The translations under genes were made by a program, and so were the position numbers. The notes beneath the pieces were generated by a model. The model was not told the DNA's origin and made no database searches. It saw only the letters and a program-made list of their open reading frames with translations. This document shows positions 1-5,177 of a DNA stretch of 10,755 bases, one piece after another. Origin of the DNA: JAJQCI01 sp964388305 (GTDB lineage Bacteria; Bacillota; Clostridia; Lachnospirales; CAG-274); contig CAYMAA010000057.1 of assembly GCA_964388305.1 (NCBI GenBank), forward strand, positions 1-10,755, given 5' to 3'. The stretch's first letter is position 1. Each line of letters begins with the position of its first letter.

Positions 1-1
1 G

Positions 2-1318
2 GGTAAAGTGGAAGAAGCGCTGATCAATGAAGATTATGATAAGGCAATCAGCCTGCTTTTGAAGCGGCCGGGTGAATTTGCAAGAAGGCTGGATCAGCTT
101 CTCAGGAAGTATGAGAACAGAGAGGCTGTAGTGAACGCCTTCCAAAAGGCGGCTGACTCTGTTTCAACCACGGTTCTTTTGCAAGTAAGAGAGCATTTTC
201 TGCGCAGGTCAAGCCAGAGCCCTGCACGAGTTTTCTTCCCTAAGGGAAATTTGGCAACAAGCTATTGCATACAGAATACACTTCCTCCAATACCTGAAAA
301 GTACTGCAAGGCTATTGTGCTGATTTGCGAAAACGCACTGATAAATGCTTTCAGACAAAAAGATTTTATGGGTAATGTGTATCTGTCCGAGTCATTTAAA
401 AATTATATAGTTCCGTTCAGTCAAAGAAGCGCAAGCAAAGCACTCTTGACGGTAACAAGAGGGTCACGTATACCACTTGATGAGAATACAAATACCCTAA
501 GAGGTTTTATATGGTGGACAAATGACAAGGATGGCGGAAGGGTGGATTTGGATATTACTGCCGGGTTCTTTAGCGACACCTGGGAGCATCAGGGGCATAT
601 ATCATACACCAATCTGACAGTTGATGAGATAAATGCGTGTCATTCCGGCGATATAGTTAACGGCGGGCCTGTTGAAGGCGACGGTGCGGCTGAATTTATT
701 GATATTGACGTTAATTCAGCCTTGGATGCCAATATACGATTTGTTGTATTTCAGGTATATTGCTTCACAAGGCAGAAATTTTCCAGCCTGCCCAATGCAG
801 CATTTGGCTGGATGAATAGAGAAAAAGCTGATTCAGGTGAAATTTTTGAACCGAAAACAGTCAAGCAGAAGCTTGACCTGTGTGTTCCGGGCGTAGTGAG
901 TATACCTGTTATATTTGACTGCCTGAAGAAAGAGCTTATCTGGTGTGATATGTCTTTAGGTGATAATGAATTGGTGGTATGTTGTGGACGTTTAAGCTCA
1001 AGGTGTAATAACATCGAGAACAACCTGAGGGGTGTGGCTTCAACCTGCTACAGCATGGTCAATATTGAAAAACCAAATTTGTATGACTTAATTTACTTAC
1101 ATATTAAGGCGAGAGGTTTGCGTGTTGACAACAAAGATGAAGCTGACATCATCTTTGATATTGAACAGCCTGCCGAAGCTTATAATGCAGACAATAAGGC
1201 TGAGGTTGAGCAAGAAGCCGCAAGCAGCAATATGGACAAAGATGCTGAAGCAGCAGCGGTAAAGCCAAAAGTAATTACACCGTATGACACAGACATTTTT
1301 ATGGGTGAGTATTTATAA
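2..1318 (+). CDS. TerD-domain protein of MXAN_6230/SCO0854 type, 5'-truncated by window edge
   Basis: C-terminal 438 residues of a larger protein. The frame stays open to the first base, so the GTG at 8 is probably an internal valine codon. The translation matches what I recall of the MXAN_6230/SCO0854 family: a basic RPGEFARRLD motif near residue 20, then FFPKGN, then VPFSQRSASKAL, then a TerD-like beta-sandwich. The TerD part is recognised by RVDLDI, HSGDI near residue 211, an acidic GDGAAEFIDIDV stretch that resembles the TerD calcium-binding segment, and the FEPKTV and YDLIYLH motifs after it. An acidic, Ala/Glu-rich linker (about residues 385-415) precedes a conserved-looking tail ending in FMGEYL. 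TerD proteins act in the cytoplasm in calcium-linked stress or tellurite-resistance complexes. The exact function of this subfamily is unknown to me. No other ter gene is visible. The family call is from memory of motifs, not a search. Confidence 0.75.
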   Translation, partial: GKVEEALINEDYDKAISLLLKRPGEFARRLDQLLRKYENREAVVNAFQKAADSVSTTVLLQVREHFLRRSSQSPARVFFPKGNLATSYCIQNTLPPIPEKYCKAIVLICENALINAFRQKDFMGNVYLSESFKNYIVPFSQRSASKALLTVTRGSRIPLDENTNTLRGFIWWTNDKDGGRVDLDITAGFFSDTWEHQGHISYTNLTVDEINACHSGDIVNGGPVEGDGAAEFIDIDVNSALDANIRFVVFQVYCFTRQKFSSLPNAAFGWMNREKADSGEIFEPKTVKQKLDLCVPGVVSIPVIFDCLKKELIWCDMSLGDNELVVCCGRLSSRCNNIENNLRGVASTCYSMVNIEKPNLYDLIYLHIKARGLRVDNKDEADIIFDIEQPAEAYNADNKAEVEQEAASSNMDKDAEAAAVKPKVITPYDTDIFMGEYL

Positions 1319-1444
1319 TTTTTGATGTGATTTTATTAAAGAAAATGGCATTGCTTTATTTGAATGTTATTTTTATCGAAAATTATAGACTAATGCCGCA
1401 AATTTTAACGAAATTGGAATAATTTAGCTTGGATTTAGTAAAAT

Positions 1445-1473
1445 TTGACAATTATTTTTTGTTGTGATACAAT
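1445..1473 (+). promoter_or_regulatory. Near-consensus sigma-A promoter (TTGACA, 17-nt spacer, TACAAT)
   Basis: A perfect -35 TTGACA (1445-1450) and a -10 TACAAT (1468-1473) are separated by exactly 17 nt. A TG one base upstream of the -10 (1465-1466) makes it an extended -10. Transcription would begin near 1480, about 260 nt before the next start codon. The transcript would therefore include the structured element at 1546-1686. It lies 127 nt after the stop of the TerD-type gene and is the strongest promoter match in the window. Confidence 0.75.
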
Positions 1474-1545
1474 AAATTCACAATATATGATGCGGCCTTA
1501 TCTATTTTTACTGCAATTTAACCAAGTAAGGAAGTTCCCCGCCTC

Positions 1546-1686
1546 TTAAGGGTCATAGGTTTTGCCAAAGCAAAGCCTGCCCTACGGGCATTCCGATTTC
1601 TTTCGGGTTCTAAGCTACACTTTTGCACAGCAAAAGTTCTGAAGTATGCGCAGCGATAGCGGAGTACGAATATCCTTGACCTTTGA
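1546..1686. repeat. Structured multi-hairpin element with 13-bp closing stem; MITE-like repeat or structured RNA
   Basis: The ends pair with each other: 1546-1555 plus 1557-1559 pair with 1674-1686 (13 pairs, two of them G-T, with T1556 bulged). Inside lie consecutive small hairpins: 1561-1565/1570-1574 (loop CAAA), 1578-1582/1586-1590 (TGCCC-TAC-GGGCA), 1593-1596/1603-1606, a perfect 8-bp stem at 1619-1626/1630-1637 (loop ACA), and a weaker one spanning 1644-1667. The pairings are read directly from the sequence; no folding energy was computed. The inverted ends and compact 141-bp length fit a dispersed palindromic repeat or MITE-like unit. The strong promoter just upstream also fits a structured leader or small RNA. 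No U-tract follows the hairpins, so it is not an ordinary intrinsic terminator. I do not recognise a known riboswitch or RNA family. Confidence 0.55.
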
Positions 1687-1710
1687 ATTGCGTTAAACTT
1701 AAATTATAAA
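1683..1710 (+). promoter_or_regulatory. Possible second promoter for the 108-residue hypothetical gene
   Basis: TTGAAT (1683-1688) and TATAAA (1705-1710) are separated by 16 nt, which would start transcription near 1717, just before the AAGGAG site. It overlaps the right end of the structured element. An alternative -35, TTGACC at 1676-1681, lies in the closing stem itself. The match is moderate in very AT-rich DNA, so it may be chance. Confidence 0.35.
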
Positions 1711-1740
1711 TAAATAAAATAAACTTTAAGGAGTGATTAT

Positions 1741-2067
1741 ATGTTTAAATTTGAGATAGCCTTTGATGAGGATAAGGTTTTAAGGGAGAATAAATACAAT
1801 ATTGATGAAATGTATAATATGGCAGACACTTGCTTTGAAATGTATGGGATAACAAAGGTAGCTAAAGGCACATATCGCAGTAACGGCAGAGAAAAGGACT
1901 TGTCATATATGTGGGGTATTATCGGCGGTTTATATAATACCAAATGGTTTAACCATTATGTATCTAAAATACTTTGGCACGACAGCAAATATGATGATGT
2001 GAACGGTATTCATACAAGAGATGTTTTAAGTAATTTTAAAAAATACGGAATTGGCGCTGATGTGTAA
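1741..2067 (+). CDS. Hypothetical protein, 108 residues
   Basis: The start is well supported: AAGGAG at 1728-1733 lies 7 nt before the ATG. The product is a small, soluble-looking mixed-charge protein without a signal peptide or membrane segment. It is rich in aromatic residues, with WGIIGGLYNTKWF near residues 58-70 and WHDSKYDD near 79-86. I do not recognise the family. It is the first of three short genes in the same direction. The next one begins about 50 nt downstream without a clear ribosome binding site, so co-transcription is likely. The promoter could be the strong one at 1445-1473, read through the hairpin element, or the weaker one at 1683-1710. A role as antitoxin, immunity or accessory protein is possible for such orphan small genes, but nothing in the sequence shows it. 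Confidence 0.7.
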   Translation: MFKFEIAFDEDKVLRENKYNIDEMYNMADTCFEMYGITKVAKGTYRSNGREKDLSYMWGIIGGLYNTKWFNHYVSKILWHDSKYDDVNGIHTRDVLSNFKKYGIGADV

Positions 2068-2118
2068 AAGACGAATAATACAGAATGTATAATTTGATTT
2101 AGAAAAAATAAATTGCCT

Positions 2119-2316
2119 ATGAGTTTGAAAAGGAAAAGGGAGGTTACGGCAGATACAAGCATAAAAAACAGATGGGTTTATGAAAGAGATAAAGCCGGAC
2201 ACGGCGGAGATTGTGGAAATAATTGGTATGTTAAACCGGAAAATAGTAAAACGGGTGATTATCATAATGTTAGCAATGATGGACGAGTGTTATGGGGAAT
2301 TGATTTTTTAATATGA
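2119..2316 (+). CDS. Hypothetical protein, 65 residues, possibly a gene remnant
   Basis: Short frame of 65 codons from the ATG at 2119; a TTG at 2113 would add two residues. No Shine-Dalgarno sequence precedes either start, and the in-frame stop at 2095-2097 leaves little room for a longer protein. The N-terminal third is basic. The rest is Gly/Asn-rich and looks ordered (GHGGDCGNNWY, then HNVSNDGRVLW). I do not recognise a family. The last bases overlap the next start in an ATGA junction (2313-2316), which suggests translational coupling and supports real translation. The absent ribosome binding site and the abrupt N-terminus leave open that this is the 3' remnant of a longer gene. Confidence 0.45.
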   Translation: MSLKRKREVTADTSIKNRWVYERDKAGHGGDCGNNWYVKPENSKTGDYHNVSNDGRVLWGIDFLI

Positions 2317-2675
2317 AAGTTAATGATTTTAAATATTTATTTGTGCAAAGCGGCGGAGCAATATATTGGCAGGACAAAAATTTTGATATTGGAAGATGTT
2401 TTATGTCTGTTGGNNNNNNNNNNNNNNNNNNNNNNNNNNNNNNNNNNNNNNNNNNNNNNNNNNNNNNNNNNNNNNNNNNNNNNNNNNNNNNNNNNNNNNN
2501 NNNNNNNNNNNNNAGTACAAAAATTATTAAAAAGAATATATTTAGGTGGTTAATATTTGTATATTCATTTATCGGTTGGATGTTTCTCTTTGTATTTACA
2601 TTTGGCTTGGCTGTTATTTTTATAATGCCTTACTTTGAGCTTGCGGTTATTGAGTTTTACAAAAGCGAAAAATAA
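2313..2675 (+). CDS. Hypothetical membrane protein, interrupted by assembly gap
   Basis: The ATG overlaps the stop of the preceding gene (ATGA), so translation is probably coupled. The first 33 codons before the gap read MKVNDFKYLFVQSGGAIYW and onward, with no obvious signal peptide. After the 100-N gap, the same nominal frame gives a basic stretch (KIIKKNIFRW) and a long hydrophobic segment of roughly 30 residues rich in Phe, Ile and Leu. The protein ends in a short charged tail (EFYKSEK). The two parts may belong to one small membrane protein. The true gap length is unknown, however, so the continuity of frame and the total length (nominally 120 residues) cannot be trusted. They could even be the start of one gene and the end of another. 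Family not recognised. Confidence 0.45.
   Translation: MKVNDFKYLFVQSGGAIYWQDKNFDIGRCFMSVXXXXXXXXXXXXXXXXXXXXXXXXXXXXXXXXXXSTKIIKKNIFRWLIFVYSFIGWMFLFVFTFGLAVIFIMPYFELAVIEFYKSEK
2414..2513. other. Assembly gap, exactly 100 N
   Basis: A run of exactly 100 undetermined bases is the conventional filler for a scaffold join of unknown size. Gene order and frame across it are therefore not established by sequence. It falls inside the third small gene, so a repeat or a larger missing segment could be hidden here. Confidence 0.95.
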
Positions 2676-2769
2676 TATATATTTACACAAACTCCGGTAT
2701 TGACCCTATAAACAGTTTAGATAATATTTTATAAAATCCTATTAAACGAAATGACTTGCGTTTTTTATG

Positions 2770-2799
2770 TTGCATATATTGGGTTAAGTGTGGTATAAT
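2770..2799 (+). promoter_or_regulatory. Promoter of the glycan export/assembly operon
   Basis: TATAAT (2794-2799) is a perfect -10, preceded by TGG (2791-2793), which gives an extended -10. An 18-nt spacer separates it from TTGCAT (2770-2775), a 4-of-6 match to the -35. Transcription would begin near 2806 and leave a leader of about 40 nt before the ATG at 2846. It is the only good promoter I see before the four closely spaced genes, so it probably drives all of them. Confidence 0.7.
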
Positions 2800-2845
2800 T
2801 AAATTCGGCAATGGGAGTATGTTTTTACCAAATGAGGAGGAAATT

Positions 2846-3586
2846 ATGATTTTAAAGAGGTTTTTGGGCGGCTTTTTGGTTGTTGTGACTGTTCTTGCGG
2901 GCATAAACTGCTTTGGGTTTGACACATACCCCTATGAAGCTGCCGAGAGTGATTTAGAGAATACATTAAGTATTGAGGAGCAGATGTTGGCGGCTGAAAA
3001 TACCGGTGAGGCTGAGTATGCCGAGGAAACGGAAAATGCTGATGCGGCTGAGTATTATGCGGAAACTGAAAATGCAGAGGACAGCAATTTCAGCAGCGGA
3101 AGCGCTGCCGTTGCACCGCCGTCCTTTGGGGTTGTTTGTGCTTTTGGCGGCAGAAAGGTTACATTTTTATCCAAAACCTATGATGCTAAAATTTATTATA
3201 CCACAGAAAACCGTTCTACGCTTACAACATCGGATCCGTGTGTTAAAAACGGGAGTACAGTGCTTTTTAATAAATATTACGGAACAATGTATGCAAGAGC
3301 TTATTACAAGGGAAAGTGGAGCGTTCCCGCAAGACTTATTTTGAAAATTCCCACAGTAAATACACCTTCCGCATGGAGAACGGACAGCACCCATATAAAG
3401 CTTTCCACAACAACACCGGGAGCATATTTGTATTATACAACTGACGGAACGACACCGTCTATGAATAATTATGCCGGCAGGCTGTGGTGCAGCCGGATAA
3501 TAAGAATGGGAAAGGGCAAGGTTATAAAGGTAATAGGTGTAAGGTCAGGCTTTACGGATAGTCAAATAACCACATTTTATTCATAA
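2846..3586 (+). CDS. Secreted protein with acidic tandem repeat and two chitobiase C-terminal-like domains
   Basis: Of several in-frame starts, the ATG at 2846 is chosen because AGGAGG (2835-2840) sits 5 nt upstream. The earlier ATG at 2756 lies upstream of the promoter's -10. The 246-residue product begins with a signal peptide: Lys/Arg at residues 4-5, then a hydrophobic core to about residue 20, without a proper lipobox before Cys22. Residues 30-80 are strongly acidic and contain an imperfect 12-residue tandem duplication (residues 56-67 and 68-79). Two beta domains follow, at about 93-165 and 170-245. Each carries the YYTT core motif (KIYYTTEN; YLYYTTDGTTPS) typical of the CHB_HEX_C/Fn3-like modules of chitobiase and surface proteins. 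No catalytic domain is visible. It is the first gene of an operon with a polysaccharide exporter and a glycan synthase, so it may bind the exported polymer or the cell wall; this is inference. Confidence 0.8.
   Translation: MILKRFLGGFLVVVTVLAGINCFGFDTYPYEAAESDLENTLSIEEQMLAAENTGEAEYAEETENADAAEYYAETENAEDSNFSSGSAAVAPPSFGVVCAFGGRKVTFLSKTYDAKIYYTTENRSTLTTSDPCVKNGSTVLFNKYYGTMYARAYYKGKWSVPARLILKIPTVNTPSAWRTDSTHIKLSTTTPGAYLYYTTDGTTPSMNNYAGRLWCSRIIRMGKGKVIKVIGVRSGFTDSQITTFYS
3011..3082 (+). repeat. 36-bp imperfect tandem duplication in the secreted protein gene
   Basis: Two adjacent 36-nt units (3011-3046 and 3047-3082) encode AEYAEETENADA and AEYYAETENAED. They share register and most codons, which indicates a recent in-frame duplication within the acidic linker. 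Copy number may vary among strains. Confidence 0.75.
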
Positions 3587-3610
3587 AAATTATTAAGCAG
3601 AGGACAAAAT

Positions 3611-4423
3611 ATGTTAGAGGCACTTAAATTTGTTTGGAAAGAACACGTTGAAAATATCAGTTTAATTATAAAAATGTCATTTGTAAATATGAAAAAGCAG
3701 ACGTTAAGAACATCTTTGGGTGTGCTTTGGCAGTATATACACGACTTTGTGTACTTTTTTGTATTTTTACTTTTCAGAATACTTATGGCAGGCAACGGAA
3801 GTATTGACGGTATACACAATGTTGTGTTTCTTATAACAGGTCTTATTCCGTGGTTTTTTATCAGCGAGGCGCTTTCGGTGGTTTCATGTTCAATAAAATC
3901 CAGCAAGGCTATAATTACCAGCATTAAATTCCCCGTAACGGTTATACCGACAATAGAGCTTTTGGGTATTTTTTTAAAAAGAATTTGGACATTTTTATTT
4001 ATATTTGCCGTTGCAATATTTTACGGATATTTAAAGCATATTAACTTAATTTTGTTTTTTTATTTTACATTTGCAATGCTTGTATTTATGTTTGCGATAA
4101 TGCTTACAATAACGGCATTTGTGGCTGTATCCAGTGATTTTCAGCAATTATATCTGGTTGTTATAAGAGTATTTTTATACACAATGCCCATTGTTTGGGG
4201 TTACAAGCACATATCTCGGTTTCACGGACTTGTTAAAATAATTAAATTAAACCCTATGGTTTATATTTTTGACGGATACAGACGAGCCTTTGCCTTTGGC
4301 GTTTGGGGAACGTATCCATCCTTAGGATACACATTATATTTTTGGGGATTTGTAATTATAGCAATATGTGTTGGCAGTTTTATTCAATTTAAACTGAGAA
4401 AATACTATGCTGATTTTTTGTGA
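3611..4423 (+). CDS. ABC-2 type polysaccharide/teichoic acid export permease (Wzm/TagG-like)
   Basis: The 270-residue integral membrane subunit of an ABC exporter moves a lipid-linked glycan across the cytoplasmic membrane. The soluble N-terminal part ends in the LGVLWQ motif (about residues 36-41) seen in Wzm/TagG/RfbA permeases. It is followed by about six hydrophobic segments, near residues 42-60, 70-92, 108-130, 142-165, 172-195 and 235-258. The cytoplasmic LNPMVYIFDGYRRAF motif before the last helix is also characteristic. The length is normal for the family. The start is set by AGAGGA (3599-3604), 6 nt upstream. It lies 24 bp after the secreted-protein gene and 9 bp before its ATPase, which fits an operon. 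The substrate is presumably the glycan made by the large glycosyltransferase downstream. O-antigen, wall teichoic acid or secondary cell wall polymer cannot be distinguished from sequence. Confidence 0.88.
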   Translation: MLEALKFVWKEHVENISLIIKMSFVNMKKQTLRTSLGVLWQYIHDFVYFFVFLLFRILMAGNGSIDGIHNVVFLITGLIPWFFISEALSVVSCSIKSSKAIITSIKFPVTVIPTIELLGIFLKRIWTFLFIFAVAIFYGYLKHINLILFFYFTFAMLVFMFAIMLTITAFVAVSSDFQQLYLVVIRVFLYTMPIVWGYKHISRFHGLVKIIKLNPMVYIFDGYRRAFAFGVWGTYPSLGYTLYFWGFVIIAICVGSFIQFKLRKYYADFL

Positions 4424-4432
4424 GGTGTATTT

Positions 4433-5167
4433 ATGGAAGATTATGCTATTAAGGTAACTAACCTGACTAAGATTTTTCATTTATTTAAAAAGGATTTCAG
4501 AATTTTGCCATGGATATTTACAAAAAAAGGCTGTGACCTTGAAAAGGTGGCTTTGGACAATATCTCATTTGAGGTGAAAAAAGGCGAAATGGTGGGAGTT
4601 ATCGGGAAAAACGGCGCAGGAAAATCTACCCTTATGAAAATAATTGCGGGCATAACCTTTCCCACAATGGGAGAGGTGGACGCTGTGGGGCAGATTGGCT
4701 CTCTTATAAATTTAAGCGCAGGCTTTAACCCTGATTTTACCGGCAGGCAAAATATTTATTACAAGGGCGCTATGATGGGTTTTTCCGATGAGTTTATTGA
4801 CGGCATTATGGACGATATTATAGATTTTGTGGAGCTTGGAAGTTATTTTGACCTGCCTATCAGAATGTACTCCTCGGGTATGAGCGCGAGGCTGGGATTT
4901 GCTTTGGCGGTTTTTACAAGTCCCGATATACTCATTGTTGACGAGGTTTTCGCCGTTGGCGACAAGCAGTTTCAGGAGAAGTCCCGTGCGAAAACAACGG
5001 AGCTTTTTAACGCGGGAAAATCGGTTTTATTTTCTTCACATTCCGATAATCTTATAAAAAAGTTTTGTCAAAGGGTTTTATACATTAAAGATGCAAAGAT
5101 TGCTTTCAGCGGAGATGTAGATGAGGGACTGGAAATGTATAACAATGATGTTTTGGCGGGACGTTAA
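4433..5167 (+). CDS. Polysaccharide/teichoic acid export ABC transporter ATPase (Wzt/TagH-like, short form)
   Basis: The 244-residue nucleotide-binding subunit powers the upstream permease. All hallmarks are present: Walker A GKNGAGKST (58-66), the LSAGFNPDFTGRQNI segment typical of Wzt/TagH (94-108), signature YSSGMSARL (146-154), Walker B ILIVDEVFAVGD (166-177, catalytic E171), and switch His203 in SSHS. The protein ends soon after the core. It lacks the C-terminal carbohydrate-binding domain found in Wzt proteins of the O8/O9a type (around 400 residues) and the C-terminal extension of TagH, so it resembles the minimal type that does not read a chain-end cap. GAGGTG (4422-4427) overlaps the permease stop, which suggests translational coupling. 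Gene order permease-ATPase-synthase is standard for surface-glycan loci. Confidence 0.92.
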   Translation: MEDYAIKVTNLTKIFHLFKKDFRILPWIFTKKGCDLEKVALDNISFEVKKGEMVGVIGKNGAGKSTLMKIIAGITFPTMGEVDAVGQIGSLINLSAGFNPDFTGRQNIYYKGAMMGFSDEFIDGIMDDIIDFVELGSYFDLPIRMYSSGMSARLGFALAVFTSPDILIVDEVFAVGDKQFQEKSRAKTTELFNAGKSVLFSSHSDNLIKKFCQRVLYIKDAKIAFSGDVDEGLEMYNNDVLAGR

Positions 5168-5177
5168 GGAGAGTAAA

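Larger units (their letters stand above)
1319..1740. other. Intergenic region of 422 bp without a supported gene
   Basis: Positions 1319-1444 are plain AT-rich sequence, and I see neither a gene nor a convincing terminator for the preceding gene. Positions 1445-1473 hold a consensus promoter. Positions 1546-1686 hold a multi-hairpin element listed separately. Positions 1687-1727 are AT-rich, with a possible second -10. The ribosome binding site of the next gene is at 1728-1733. The composition of the hairpin element is visibly richer in G and C than the flanks, which suggests a separate origin or a constrained RNA. Confidence 0.7.

Noticed and set aside
8..10. GTG as the true start of the first gene
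   Set aside because: The frame is open to the first base, no ribosome binding site is visible in the 7 bases before it, and family members I recall are longer at the N-terminus.
1619..1637. Perfect 8-bp hairpin as an intrinsic terminator of the TerD-type gene
   Set aside because: No T-run follows, it lies 300 bp after the stop codon, and it is downstream of a promoter in the same direction.
2323..2553. Alternative frame running across the N gap
   Set aside because: It depends on the arbitrary gap length, has no ribosome binding site and no recognisable content.
2726..2737. 12-bp perfect palindrome ATTTTATAAAAT as an operator
   Set aside because: Such all-AT palindromes are expected by chance in this composition, and it is not positioned on the promoter core.
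2756..2845. Upstream in-frame ATG of the secreted protein gene
   Set aside because: It lies upstream of the promoter's -10, lacks a ribosome binding site, and would place 30 residues before a well-formed signal peptide.
5121..5177. Upstream in-frame ATG of the large synthase gene
   Set aside because: It would overlap the ATPase gene by 47 bp and has no ribosome binding site, whereas the ATG at 5178 has AAGGAG at ideal spacing.
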